A stretch of DNA of 64,000 nucleotides from Ruminococcus sp. Phil11 (GTDB lineage Bacteria > Bacillota > Clostridia > Oscillospirales > Ruminococcaceae). Position 1 is the first letter of the stretch. Every line of letters begins with the position of its first letter. Below are positions 1 through 7,774 of this stretch, piece after piece. The stretch covers positions 175,908 to 239,907 of the forward strand of contig MSGZ01000009.1 in the NCBI GenBank assembly GCA_001940925.1, read 5' to 3'. Both the position numbers and the translations under genes were made by a program. The notes under the pieces were generated by a model that was not told where the DNA came from, searched no databases, and saw only the letters and a list, made by a program, of their open reading frames with translations.

Positions 1-1
1 G

Positions 2-349
2 CGCGTGTTTTCGATTTTGCTGACATGGGCACTGGAAAACGGCATCACGGCCGCGAACAGCATGTCCGCACGCGGCTACGGCAGCGGAAAACGCAGCAGC
101 TTCACGTATTTCCGCTGGCATAACGGCGATATCGTCCTGCTGCTGATGTCTTTGATCCTCGCCGCGTTTGTGATTGATGCCGCATTCAGGGGTATCCTGA
201 CATGGCAGTTTTATCCGCAGCGGATCCCGCCTGCTGTGACGCTGCCGTATCTGGCGGCACTTGCTGCATATACCGCACTGGCGATGCTGCCGGTGATCTA
301 TGAGGGAAAGGAGGTGCTGACATGGCACTGCTTGCGGCGGAGCATCTGA
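2..349 (+). CDS. ECF transporter transmembrane T component, C-terminal part
   Basis: This is the 3' end of an EcfT-type membrane coupling protein; the start lies before the window. The visible frame opens with the conserved cytoplasmic segment around ALENGITAANSMSARGYG. That matches the EcfT consensus with its Ala-Arg-Gly motif, which couples the membrane protein to the ATPases. Two hydrophobic stretches follow (LLLMSLILAAFVIDAAF and LPYLAALAAYTALAMLPV). The stop at 349 overlaps the start of the ATPase gene by 28 bases, and an AAAGGAGG ribosome binding site lies inside its last codons. T component, ATPase, hydrolase and S component therefore form one translationally coupled operon. The family call is secure; the transported substrate is not visible here. 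Confidence 0.85.
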   Translation, partial: RVFSILLTWALENGITAANSMSARGYGSGKRSSFTYFRWHNGDIVLLLMSLILAAFVIDAAFRGILTWQFYPQRIPPAVTLPYLAALAAYTALAMLPVIYEGKEVLTWHCLRRSI

Positions 350-1962
350 CCGTAACATTTCCGGAATGTGAAGCTCCGGTTTTATCCGACGTTTCCTTTT
401 CGCTGAACGCCGGGGATTTTGCCGTGCTCTGCGGCGCGACCGGCTGCGGCAAAACCACGCTTCTGCGGATGTGCAAGCCGGAGCTGACGCCGCTTTGTAC
501 GCAGTCCGGCAGCATTTCCTTTGACGGGCAGCCGCTTTCCGCGCTCGATAACAGGACATCCGCAGCAAAGATCGGCTTTGTGATGCAGCATCCCGAGCAG
601 CAGATCGTGACCGACCGTGTCTGGCATGAGCTGGCCTTCGGGCTGGAAAACCTCAATACGCCGCCTGATATCATGCGGCGGCGCATCGCGGAGATCGCAT
701 CGTATTTCGGGATTGAGGAGCTGCTTGACCGTGACCCCGCGACGCTTTCCGGCGGACAGAAGCAGCTGCTGAATCTCGCGAGCGTTATGATCATGCAGCC
801 GCAGCTTCTGCTTCTGGACGAGCCGACTGCGCAGCTTGACCCGATCGCGGCAGCGGATTTTCTGACGACGCTGCAGCGTCTGAACCGGGATTTTTCCGTG
901 ACGATTCTGCTGGCGGAGCACCGTCTGGAGGAGGTCATCCCGCACAGCACGACGCTGCTGCTCATGGAGCAGGGCACGGTCATCATGCAGGATGCGCCGC
1001 GGGCTCTGCTGCAAAAACTGCCGGCAGATGCTCCGGTACTTGCAGGGATGCCTGCTGCAGTCCGGCTGTATCACGCGCTCGGGATGCGCGGGAAATGTCC
1101 GCTTTCGGTCAGCGAAGCAAGGCAGAACCTGATGCCGCAGCTTTCCTGTGCCTGCGATCATCTGCCGGAGCCTGCACCGCGTCCGGAAACGGAACCGGCG
1201 GTACAGATCACCGGGGCATATTTCCGCTATGAAAAAAACGGGCGCGACATTCTCAACGACCTGACATTTTCCGTGCAGACCGGTGCGCTTTACTGCCTGA
1301 TCGGCGGAAACGGCGCGGGCAAATCAACGGTGCTCGGGGTGCTGTCCGGGCTGAATCGCTGCTATGCGGGTAAGGTCATGATCTTCGGCAAACGCATTCA
1401 GGATTATAAGCACCGCAGCCTGCATCAGAACTGCGTGACGCTTCTGCCGCAGGATGTGCAGACCGTGTTCCTGCGGAATACCGCGGCAGAGGAGCTGGCC
1501 GAGATCGACAGGCATTACGCGGAGACACTCGCGGATTTCCCGTTTGATTTCACGCCGCTGCTCTCCCGGCACCCCTATGATCTGAGCGGCGGTGAGCAGC
1601 AGCTTCTGGCACTGGCTAAGGTCATGCTGACAAAGCCGCGGCTGCTTTTGCTGGACGAGCCGACCAAGGGGCTCGATGCACAGTCAAAGGCGCGGCTGGC
1701 TGACGTTCTGCACGGCCTGACGGCGCAGGGCGTGACCGTCCTCATGGTAACGCATGACATTGAATTTGCCGCCTGTCACGCCGACCGCTGCGGATTTCTC
1801 TCCCGCGGCGCGCTGATCTCTGCGGATATCCCGACGCGCTTTTTCTCGGAAAACGCGTTTTATACGACCGCCGCGAGCCGCATTTCCCGCGGGTATTACC
1901 GGCAGACTGTCACCGTGGAGCAGGTCGTGCAGCTTGGCGAACAGAACGGAGGATGCAGATGA
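322..1962 (+). CDS. ECF transporter ATPase with two fused ABC domains (EcfA/EcfA' type)
   Basis: This 546-residue protein carries two complete ABC ATPase domains in one chain, where many ECF transporters use separate EcfA and EcfA' subunits. Domain 1 has Walker A GATGCGKTT near residue 38, signature LSGGQKQ and Walker B LLLLDEPTAQLD. Domain 2 (about residues 290-546) has GGNGAGKST, LSGGEQQ and LLLLDEPTKGLD. All catalytic motifs look intact, so both sites should hydrolyse ATP to drive vitamin or cofactor uptake through the EcfT/S complex. The start at 322 has a strong upstream AAAGGAGG. The stop overlaps the next start in an ATGA arrangement. Fused ATPases are known from YkoD-like dedicated systems, which fits a transporter with its own S gene two genes downstream. 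Confidence 0.9.
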   Translation: MALLAAEHLTVTFPECEAPVLSDVSFSLNAGDFAVLCGATGCGKTTLLRMCKPELTPLCTQSGSISFDGQPLSALDNRTSAAKIGFVMQHPEQQIVTDRVWHELAFGLENLNTPPDIMRRRIAEIASYFGIEELLDRDPATLSGGQKQLLNLASVMIMQPQLLLLDEPTAQLDPIAAADFLTTLQRLNRDFSVTILLAEHRLEEVIPHSTTLLLMEQGTVIMQDAPRALLQKLPADAPVLAGMPAAVRLYHALGMRGKCPLSVSEARQNLMPQLSCACDHLPEPAPRPETEPAVQITGAYFRYEKNGRDILNDLTFSVQTGALYCLIGGNGAGKSTVLGVLSGLNRCYAGKVMIFGKRIQDYKHRSLHQNCVTLLPQDVQTVFLRNTAAEELAEIDRHYAETLADFPFDFTPLLSRHPYDLSGGEQQLLALAKVMLTKPRLLLLDEPTKGLDAQSKARLADVLHGLTAQGVTVLMVTHDIEFAACHADRCGFLSRGALISADIPTRFFSENAFYTTAASRISRGYYRQTVTVEQVVQLGEQNGGCR

Positions 1963-2507
1963 AGCTGCTTGTGATCGACGTACAGAATGCGGTTTATACG
2001 CCTGCGCTGTATGCGTATGATGCATTTACGGAGAACCTGACACGGCTGATACAGACTGCGCGCAGAACCGGTACCGAAGTGATCTTTGTCCGGCATGATG
2101 ACGGTACCGGAGAGCCGCTTTCGCCCGGGAATCCCGGCTTTGAGATCGCTGCGCCGTTTGCGCCGCTCCCCGGAGAGCGCATCTTTGACAAGAATGTCAA
2201 CAGTCCGTTCCGCGGAACCGGCCTGACGGAATATCTGCAAAACAGCGGCGAGGATATGCTGATGATCGCGGGTCTGCAAACGGAATACTGCGTGGACGCT
2301 GCGGTCAAATGCGGCTTTGAGCACGGCTTCCGGCTCATCGTTCCGGCTTATGCGAATACCACTGCCGACAATGCGCATCTGACCGGAGAGCAGACTTATC
2401 ACTATTACAACGCGTTCATCTGGAACCGCCGCTATGCCGCGTGCATTCCGGCGGAAGATGCGATCGCGGTGATGGAAACGAACGGGGGTGCGGCACCGTG
2501 CTCATGA
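1959..2507 (+). CDS. Isochorismatase-family cysteine hydrolase
   Basis: The product is a 182-residue isochorismatase-like hydrolase of the nicotinamidase/cysteine hydrolase superfamily. The expected triad is visible: Asp in LLVIDVQNAVY, Lys in IFDKNVNSPF and the nucleophilic Cys in GLQTEYCVDAA. I chose ATG 1959 over ATG 1953 because it forms an ATGA overlap with the preceding stop and sits five bases after GGAGGA. Its own stop overlaps the S-component start in the same way, so it lies between transporter subunits. That suggests it processes the imported compound, for example by amide hydrolysis. The exact substrate (nicotinamide, a ureido compound or other) cannot be read from the sequence. 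Confidence 0.85.
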   Translation: MKLLVIDVQNAVYTPALYAYDAFTENLTRLIQTARRTGTEVIFVRHDDGTGEPLSPGNPGFEIAAPFAPLPGERIFDKNVNSPFRGTGLTEYLQNSGEDMLMIAGLQTEYCVDAAVKCGFEHGFRLIVPAYANTTADNAHLTGEQTYHYYNAFIWNRRYAACIPAEDAIAVMETNGGAAPCS

Positions 2508-3184
2508 TCCGTTCGGAAAAAGTCCGCAGAGTGCTGCGTATTGCGCTGCCCTTTGTGATCATGCCCGCGCTGGTGCTGCTGCTGCCGCGCGCGATGCAGG
2601 CGAAATACTACGCGCCGGTGACGTTCCTGATGACCGGCTTTGCGCTGCTGCTGTTTCTGGCGGGATTTGAACGGCGCGAGCTCGGCACACGGCGCATGAT
2701 CCTTGTTTCGGTGATGACGGCACTGTCTGTTTTGGGACGGATGCTGCCGGTCATCAAACCAATCACCGCGCTGACTGTGCTCTCGGCAATGTACTTAGGT
2801 CCCGAAGCCGGATTCCTGACCGGTGCGCTCTCGGCGGTGCTCTCGAATTTTATCATGGGGCAGGGGCCGTGGACGCCCTTTCAGATGCTCGCATGGGGAC
2901 TGATCGGATTGTTTGCCGGACTGCTCGCGAAGCCGCTGCGGCGTTCAAAGCTTCTGCTGTATCTCTACGGCATTCTCTCCGGCATCGGCTATTCAATGGT
3001 CATGGATATCTGGACGACGGTCTGGACCTACGGCGAATTTTCGCTCCGGCAGTACGCCGCCGCAGTCATCAGCTCCATGCCGTATCCGGTCGTTTACGCT
3101 GTCTCGAATCTGATCTTTCTGATGCTGCTTGCAAAGCCGTTCGGTGAAAAGCTTGCGCGCATCGGCAAAAAATATGGTCTATAA
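2504..3184 (+). CDS. ECF transporter substrate-binding S component
   Basis: This 226-residue, very hydrophobic protein has about six membrane segments, including VLRIALPFVIMPALVLLLP, FLMTGFALLLFLAGF and PYPVVYAVSNLIFLMLLA. The central part (RMILVSVMTALSVLGRMLP, then GPEAGFLTGALSAVLSNF and GLIGLFAGLLAK) is the typical S-component signature. ATG 2504 overlaps the previous stop (ATGA) and follows GGGGG by about ten bases; GTG 2498 is an alternative. As the last gene of the operon it supplies substrate specificity. S components diverge strongly, so I do not assign a vitamin. The neighbouring hydrolase hints at an amide or ring-opened cofactor precursor. Confidence 0.85.
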   Translation: MIRSEKVRRVLRIALPFVIMPALVLLLPRAMQAKYYAPVTFLMTGFALLLFLAGFERRELGTRRMILVSVMTALSVLGRMLPVIKPITALTVLSAMYLGPEAGFLTGALSAVLSNFIMGQGPWTPFQMLAWGLIGLFAGLLAKPLRRSKLLLYLYGILSGIGYSMVMDIWTTVWTYGEFSLRQYAAAVISSMPYPVVYAVSNLIFLMLLAKPFGEKLARIGKKYGL

Positions 3185-3216
3185 AAATCCGCCCTGTTTT
3201 CGCAGAGCGGATTTTT
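3183..3216. terminator. Bidirectional Rho-independent terminator
   Basis: A perfect hairpin of arms AAAAATCCGC (3183-3192) and GCGGATTTTT (3207-3216) closes a 14-base loop. The flanking A and T runs let it serve both the ECF operon on the plus strand and the anti-sigma gene on the minus strand, whose stop codons lie within 10-15 bases. Confidence 0.85.
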
Positions 3217-3225
3217 GTATGCGGT

Positions 3226-4551
3226 TTATGAAAGATTTTCTGTGAATGTATCAATGACCGTGACGCCGTCCGCATCGTAGACTTTGACCGACCGCGGGAC
3301 ATACGTGCCGTTCCGGATCGTGTTTTCGATTTCAACCGCTTCCTCCAAAGAGGACGGCACATCCCCGAGAAAGTACGCGCGGTAAATGTAACCGTGCTTG
3401 CCGCTGTCGCCGATCACTGCGATCAGATCGGGGTAATCCTCTATATAGTTTGCATTTTTGGTTGTGCCGTAGGTCTGCCCGTTTTCGTTGACGGGATAGT
3501 CCGGATGATAATCCGGATACTCTGCGGGGTCAAACCGCCTGACCGTGACTTCCTGATCAAGTGTCAGCGCGGTCACTTCGGAATATCCGGTTCTGGTACG
3601 GTTTCCGTCAAATACCTCGTGCTTCAGCATTATGCCTGTCGCGATATCCGTATAGATTCTGAAGGTGCTGTTCTGCCCGGTCCCCTCGATCACCGCGCAG
3701 GTCCTGTTCAGCAGCGTTTCGGTGCCGGTGATCTTCCATTTGTCAAAATCGTGCAGCCGGGTCATTGCAAAATGCTGCGGAAACAAACAGAAATCGCCTG
3801 CGGCATCCAGATATGCTTTGTCCGGACGGTTGACCGCAAACAGCGAACCGTCATCCAGCAGGAGCGTGCGTTCGTTGTCGCTGAGGGACAGATCATGTTC
3901 CTCACCGCGCAGGCAATGCAAAAAGGTCTTTTCCTGCGGATCGGTCACAGTGACTGTTTCGTCTGCAAGGAAGCACTCCCGCTTTTTCTCACCGTTTTCC
4001 GTTAGTCCGACATAAGAGGCATGCTGTTCAAGATCCGCCTGAAATACAACGTCAAACGGTTCACCGAGGTTCGGATCCGTAATATTCGCGATCGTTCCTT
4101 CGGCAGTCTGAAAATAGTCGATGCTGTTGATCAACATGTGATAAAGATAGCTTTTGGATTCCGGCGTATTGATCTCCGCATCGTTTTTGCCCGTGAAGCA
4201 TTCCCGGATATATTTTTCCGTGTCGATCAGAGCGGGGCGGCTGTCCGTTGCCCATTCCGTCCGGATCAGTTCCATGACTTCATCATAGCTGCATACACGC
4301 ATTTCCTTCTGTGCATACAGCTCCAGTTTTGTGAAGCCGGTTTTTTCTCCGGAGATTTCCGCCCCGCCGCGGAGCAGCATCACCGTCACACCGACTGCGA
4401 ATACCGTGCAGGCAGCCAGTGCCGCCGCTGTCAGAAAGCGCGGTGCGGTGACGCCTGCAGACGCTCTCTGTTTTGTATTCCGCGGCAGTGCGCATGTATA
4501 ATACCGCTCCGGCAGTCCGCCAAGCGCATCCATGATCTCAAAGCTGTTCAT
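3226..4551 (-). CDS. Membrane-anchored anti-sigma factor-like protein
   Basis: The protein has 441 residues. A short cytoplasmic N-terminus (MNSFEIMDALGGLPERYYTC) precedes one membrane helix (FLTAAALAACTVFAVGVTVML, about residues 40-60). A large extracytoplasmic domain rich in charged and aromatic residues follows. The start overlaps the end of the sigma factor gene by 14 bases, the arrangement expected for a sigma/anti-sigma pair. By analogy, the cytoplasmic tail would hold the ECF sigma factor inactive until the outer domain senses a signal. I see no zinc-binding HxxxCxxC motif, and the outer domain resembles lipoprotein-like sensors only in general architecture. The regulatory role is inferred from position and topology. 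Confidence 0.65.
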   Translation of the reverse strand: MNSFEIMDALGGLPERYYTCALPRNTKQRASAGVTAPRFLTAAALAACTVFAVGVTVMLLRGGAEISGEKTGFTKLELYAQKEMRVCSYDEVMELIRTEWATDSRPALIDTEKYIRECFTGKNDAEINTPESKSYLYHMLINSIDYFQTAEGTIANITDPNLGEPFDVVFQADLEQHASYVGLTENGEKKRECFLADETVTVTDPQEKTFLHCLRGEEHDLSLSDNERTLLLDDGSLFAVNRPDKAYLDAAGDFCLFPQHFAMTRLHDFDKWKITGTETLLNRTCAVIEGTGQNSTFRIYTDIATGIMLKHEVFDGNRTRTGYSEVTALTLDQEVTVRRFDPAEYPDYHPDYPVNENGQTYGTTKNANYIEDYPDLIAVIGDSGKHGYIYRAYFLGDVPSSLEEAVEIENTIRNGTYVPRSVKVYDADGVTVIDTFTENLS

Positions 4552-5107
4552 CGAATCCCTCCTCTTTCAGGCGATCGCGGATTTGTTTTCTTGTGCGGTG
4601 CAGCAGGACTTTGACGGCAGAAAGGCTCATGCCGTTGTCTGCTGCGATCTCCTGCAGCGGCATTGTAAGCAGATAACGCTGCAGAAAGACCCGCTGTGCC
4701 TTTGCGGGGAGCCCGTCTATGCATTTCCGCAGTGCCTCTGTGAGCGCACGGCGGGAGCATTCCAGCTCCACGTTATCCCTTGCGGGCAGCAGTTCAGAGA
4801 GCTCGTCCAGTGCCGCAGCGAACTGCCGGCCGCCGCGCTTCTGACTGTTTCTCTGCCGCAGTCTGTCCATTGCAGAGCGGCGAAGCAATGTGACCAGATA
4901 CGCTTCCAGTGACTCCGGCTGATGCGGGGGCACAGTCCGCCAGATCGCCAGCAGCATATCGTTCACGCATTCCTCCGCGTCCTCTTTGCTGCCCAGCATC
5001 TGCTGCGCGATCCGGCAGCAGAGCTTTCCGTATGCGGCGCGGATCATGGTCAGTGCCTGTTCATCCCGCTTCTGCAGCAGCGTGATGATGCGGCTGTCAT
5101 TGTGCAT
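4538..5107 (-). CDS. ECF-family RNA polymerase sigma factor
   Basis: This 189-residue protein has the two-domain layout of extracytoplasmic-function sigma factors. Region 2 is visible as DAEECVNDMLLAIWRTVP followed by SLEAYLVTLLRRSAMDRLR. Region 4 is CIDGLPAKAQRVFLQRYL then LQEIAADNGMSLSAVKVLLHR, the helix-turn-helix that contacts the -35 element. The start has an AAGGGGGTG site just upstream. A promoter-like element with ECF character lies directly in front (5130-5157), consistent with autoregulation. The downstream partner is probably its anti-sigma factor. What the regulon contains is unknown; no other copy of the same promoter stood out in the window. Confidence 0.92.
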   Translation of the reverse strand: MHNDSRIITLLQKRDEQALTMIRAAYGKLCCRIAQQMLGSKEDAEECVNDMLLAIWRTVPPHQPESLEAYLVTLLRRSAMDRLRQRNSQKRGGRQFAAALDELSELLPARDNVELECSRRALTEALRKCIDGLPAKAQRVFLQRYLLTMPLQEIAADNGMSLSAVKVLLHRTRKQIRDRLKEEGFDEQL

Positions 5108-5129
5108 TGCTTCACCCCCTTTGTATACG

Positions 5130-5157
5130 TAGTCGTAAAAGCACCGGAAAGGTTACA
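5130..5157 (-). promoter_or_regulatory. Putative autoregulated ECF sigma promoter
   Basis: On the minus strand the element reads TGTAACCTTTC, then 15-16 bases, then CGACTA. This resembles the AAC - N16 - CGTC-type bipartite consensus of many ECF sigma factors. It is placed so that transcription would start about 16 bases before the sigma factor start codon, leaving room for little more than the ribosome binding site. Confidence 0.5.
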
Positions 5158-5477
5158 TTCGGCGGCAGATTTTTTCGCATCTGTCCTATTGAAAAACATG
5201 CGGAAATATGTTATAAGCGGGGCAGCCCCCCGCGGGCAATTCCTAAAGTTCGCCGAAAGATAATCCGAAAGAAAAAATACTGTGCGCAACTTGTTTTTTA
5301 TGGGATAATATGTTATTATGAGAACAGCTTATCGCAACAGGATAGCATTAGCAGAAAACAACGCTGTATCGCCCAAAATTGACCGGATAGACAAATCAGC
5401 TTATTCGATCCTAACACATTTTCCAGCCAAATAGTTGACCAAAAGTTGCCCAAATTACAACAAGACAAGCGAATATA
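5158..5477. other. Gene-free gap of about 320 bp
   Basis: This stretch lies between the sigma factor promoter and the broken end of the sortase gene. It is more AT-rich than its surroundings towards 5280-5477. I see no ORF with a credible ribosome binding site and no RNA gene. A near repeat (GACCAAAAGTTGCCCAAATT, 5438-5457) lies close to where the sortase frame ends. It may be sequence joined in by the rearrangement that removed the sortase catalytic half. Confidence 0.4.
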
Positions 5478-5792
5478 TCACAACACGCCCGTCAGATCAT
5501 CCTGTCCCTGCACGATCGGATAGCAGATATTTGTGCCGTAGATCTCCACCCAGCCGACCGTATCGGGATTCAGCCGGAGCAGATCCTGAAAAGCGGCCTC
5601 CGGATCCTCCTCCGTGGCTGTGACCTTCGGCCGGTACTGCAGGAGATCATAGGAGATAAATGCATTTTTTTCGGTGTAGAACACATCATACAGCACGTAC
5701 AGACTGTACACAAACAGCACCAGTGAGCAGATTATCACGAGGATCATCAGCAGCTTGTTTGCGAGCCATGCAATGCCTTCCAGTATTTTCAC
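5478..5792 (-). pseudogene. Class B sortase, truncated before the catalytic region
   Basis: The frame encodes about 104 residues. A membrane anchor (LLMILVIICSLVLFVYSLYVLYDVF) is followed by the opening of a class B sortase fold (AAFQDLLRLNPDTVGWVEIYG, then YPIVQGQDD). The frame then ends abruptly at DLTGVL. The catalytic His, the Cys in the TLxTC motif and the Arg are all missing, since the family normally runs to about 220-250 residues. None of the three frames beyond the break continues the fold. I chose GTG 5792 because GGAGG lies ten bases before it; TTG 5819 would overlap the upstream stop. It is coupled to the SipA-like gene, so this looks like the remnant of a pilus-assembly or protein-anchoring pair. 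Confidence 0.75.
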
Positions 5793-5815
5793 GCTGCCGT
5801 CACCTCCGTATCCGT

Positions 5816-6414
5816 TCAAAGATTGCTGCGGCGGACAGCCGTGATGACCTTGCCGAGGATCTCCTGCTCCGCGACGGCACCGTAATACCGGCTGTCCTCA
5901 CCGCTGCTGCGCAGATCGGCGAGTACGAAATAGGAGCCCTCCGAAAGCGTGACCGAATACGAAACGAAGGCTTCATAGCGCACCGTCTGTGCGTAGATAT
6001 TGGATTCGATCATCGTATTGCCGTTGATGACAAGGCTGCCGCTGTCGGTGATGTCCACGGTATCGCCGCCCTTGGCAACGATCCGCCCGACATAAACGGT
6101 GTCGTTCTTTTTCAGCACGACGACGTCCTGTGCGGCGAAGCTCCGGTTGAGCTGATAGTAGATCAGCAGATCGCCGGATTTCAGATTCGGCGTCATGTCC
6201 CCGTTCGGGACGGTCGCGAATCCGAAGACAAATCCGCACAGCAGCCATGCTGCGGTCACGATCAGCAGTGCATTCAGGAAGAAGGTCTGGATCGGTCCCA
6301 TCGGGGAACGCTGCTTCTTTTTTTGTGCTCCTGCAGCGTGTTTTCCTGCTTTTCAGCGGACGGTTCATCTGCTGCGGGATTTTGCTGTTCGGTCTTGTTC
6401 GGTTCTTTCTGCAA
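5816..6414 (-). pseudogene. SipA-like signal peptidase homologue without catalytic dyad, apparent frameshift
   Basis: The uninterrupted frame (5816-6301, 161 residues) has one membrane helix and a type I signal peptidase fold. Where the catalytic serine motif SMxPT belongs it reads GDMTPNL, and where the catalytic lysine belongs it reads YVGRIVAKGGDTV. Ser is therefore Asp and Lys is Gly. I recall the same substitutions from the pilus-assembly factor SipA of Streptococcus pyogenes, which supports an assembly role with the adjacent sortase. ATG 6301 has no ribosome binding site. Upstream, TTG 6414 follows GGAGG by nine bases and opens a charged cytoplasmic tail (EKQENTLQEHKK). That tail would join the main frame if the A7 run (T-run 6318-6324 on the plus strand) had one more base. 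Frameshift or slippage is inferred. Confidence 0.65.
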
Positions 6415-6503
6415 TGCCTGCCACCTCCGCTGTATATGATTTGCTGCAAGTGCTCCGGCATGTCCTGCCGAAAAAAGACAGCATTGATTTTATTTGCTCT
6501 ATG

Positions 6504-6532
6504 ATTATAGCATATGAACTTCGCCCTACTTC
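6504..6532 (-). promoter_or_regulatory. Possible promoter of the SipA-like gene
   Basis: A perfect TATAAT (6504-6509 on the minus strand) stands about 90 bases before TTG 6414. The -35 region is poor (GAAGTA at 17 bases), so only the -10 element is convincing. Confidence 0.4.
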
Positions 6533-6562
6533 GCCCTGCGGAAACGACATTCGCTGATATAC

Positions 6563-6596
6563 AAAAAAGCCTGCATTCCGTTTTCAGGATGCAGGC
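6563..6596 (-). terminator. Rho-independent terminator of the REC-SARP regulator gene
   Basis: On the minus strand GCCTGCATCC pairs with GGAATGCAGGC around a short loop and is followed by six T residues. It stands about 35 bases after the stop codon at 6631. Confidence 0.85.
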
Positions 6597-6630
6597 ATTC
6601 TGCGATATTATTATAGTATGCGGGGCTTGT

Positions 6631-7415
6631 TCAGGACAGCAGCGCCTCGCCGCTGATATCACTGGTTTCTGCCCATGAATACTGCAGCATGTATTCACCG
6701 CGGAACGCTCTGACCGCTTCCGGGTCGCCGTCCAGCATCCGGTAGAGGTCACAGTCCACGCGTTCCTTATTGATCCGTACCTGACGGTTCTGCTTGATGA
6801 CGGCATCGGGGAAGCCCGCCTGTTTCAGATCGTTCATCAGCAGCAGGATGAGCTTGGAAACACGCTCGTCAAAGAACGGCTCCTCCAGCACATCGGATGC
6901 GATATTCTTGCTGGTGACCGGAAATCCGTTCTGATCGACCAGATAGGCGAGGATCTCTTTGGAGCGCGTCCGGGTAAAGGTCAGGATCTCATTGTTTTTT
7001 CCGTAGACCGTAAAGGCACCGAAGGTGACGAGCCGCAGCTTATCGGTCATGAGCCCGGGCAGCGGATGCCGCAGATCGGCAAGCTCGCTGCGGATGTCCG
7101 CTTCGGTAAACGGCTTTGTTATAAATCCGCTCGGCCTTGCGCGGAATGCGTCCAGCGCGTCCTCCGGGTGCGAGGATACAAATATGATATTGCAGCAGGG
7201 CGAAGCCTGCCTGAGTTTCAGTGCGGAATCCATGACGGATGTTTGACTGATCCGTGTTTCCAGAAAGGCGACGCTATATCTTCTTTCTGTGCGATTGCCT
7301 CAAATTCCGGTATGCTGCCTGCAGTCAGGAGCCTGACGTCCGGAAGAAGTCCTGCGACCGTTTTCTGCAGCAGGCTGATTGTCGTTTTGTCGTCATCCAG
7401 AAGCAAAAATACCAT
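6631..7415 (-). pseudogene. Response regulator with SARP-type DNA-binding/BTAD output, frameshifted in the receiver
   Basis: Two abutting frames make one regulator. Frame A (7218-7415) begins MVFLLLDDDKTTISLLQK, the acidic pocket of a receiver domain, and runs off into nonsense after EDIA. Frame B (6631-7233 plus about 50 bases upstream) resumes with VAFLETRIS, then NIIFVSSHPEDALDAF and the conserved Lys in FITKPF. The rest is a winged-helix and BTAD-like output (LRLVTFGAFTVYG, then RSKEILAYLVDQ). One added base near 7277 (ATAGCGTCGCC) rejoins the frames. The residue at the phosphorylation position is Glu, not Asp, so the restored protein might be a non-phosphorylated receiver. GGAGG stands five bases before ATG 7415. 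The gene diverges from the signalling island at 7775 and might control it. Confidence 0.7.
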
Positions 7416-7507
7416 GTACGCCTCCGATTCGTCTCTCCTGCGTGCAGATAAACGTCAGCGGTTCTGACCGGCTTTTGTTATGGATGCATGTGTGAAAATA
7501 TGTGATT

Positions 7508-7536
7508 ATTATACCATACAACGAAACGAATTGCAA
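7508..7536 (-). promoter_or_regulatory. Promoter of the REC-SARP regulator gene
   Basis: On the minus strand TTGCAA (7531-7536) and TATAAT (7508-7513) are separated by exactly 17 bases, about 93 bases before the start codon at 7415. Confidence 0.75.
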
Positions 7537-7660
7537 GTGCTTTTCAATAAAGTATTTGTTTTTACGTGCTGTGCAGAGCGCACTGTCCGAACTGTCGGGA
7601 CAGGGGAGCAGAATAGATGCGAAAATGAAACAAAAATATACAAATTTCTTCAATTGTATA

Positions 7661-7689
7661 TTGTAATATTCGGCAATATGTGTTATAAT
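7661..7689 (+). promoter_or_regulatory. Promoter of the REC-GGDEF signalling island
   Basis: TTGTAA (7661-7666) and TATAAT (7684-7689) are separated by 17 bases, with a TG extension just before the -10 element. The region is sharply AT-rich compared with its neighbours. It lies 85 bases before the start at 7775 and probably drives the two or three following signalling genes. Confidence 0.75.
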
Positions 7690-7774
7690 ATGAATATCAT
7701 ACATATTTTGGTATAAAATTGACTCCCGCGATAAAATACGCAGAAACCGGAATACAAAAACGGAGGATCTCCCG

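Noticed and set aside
5108-5477. Insertion sequence causing the sortase truncation
   Set aside because: No transposase frame, terminal inverted repeats or target duplication could be recognised; only a rearrangement is supported.
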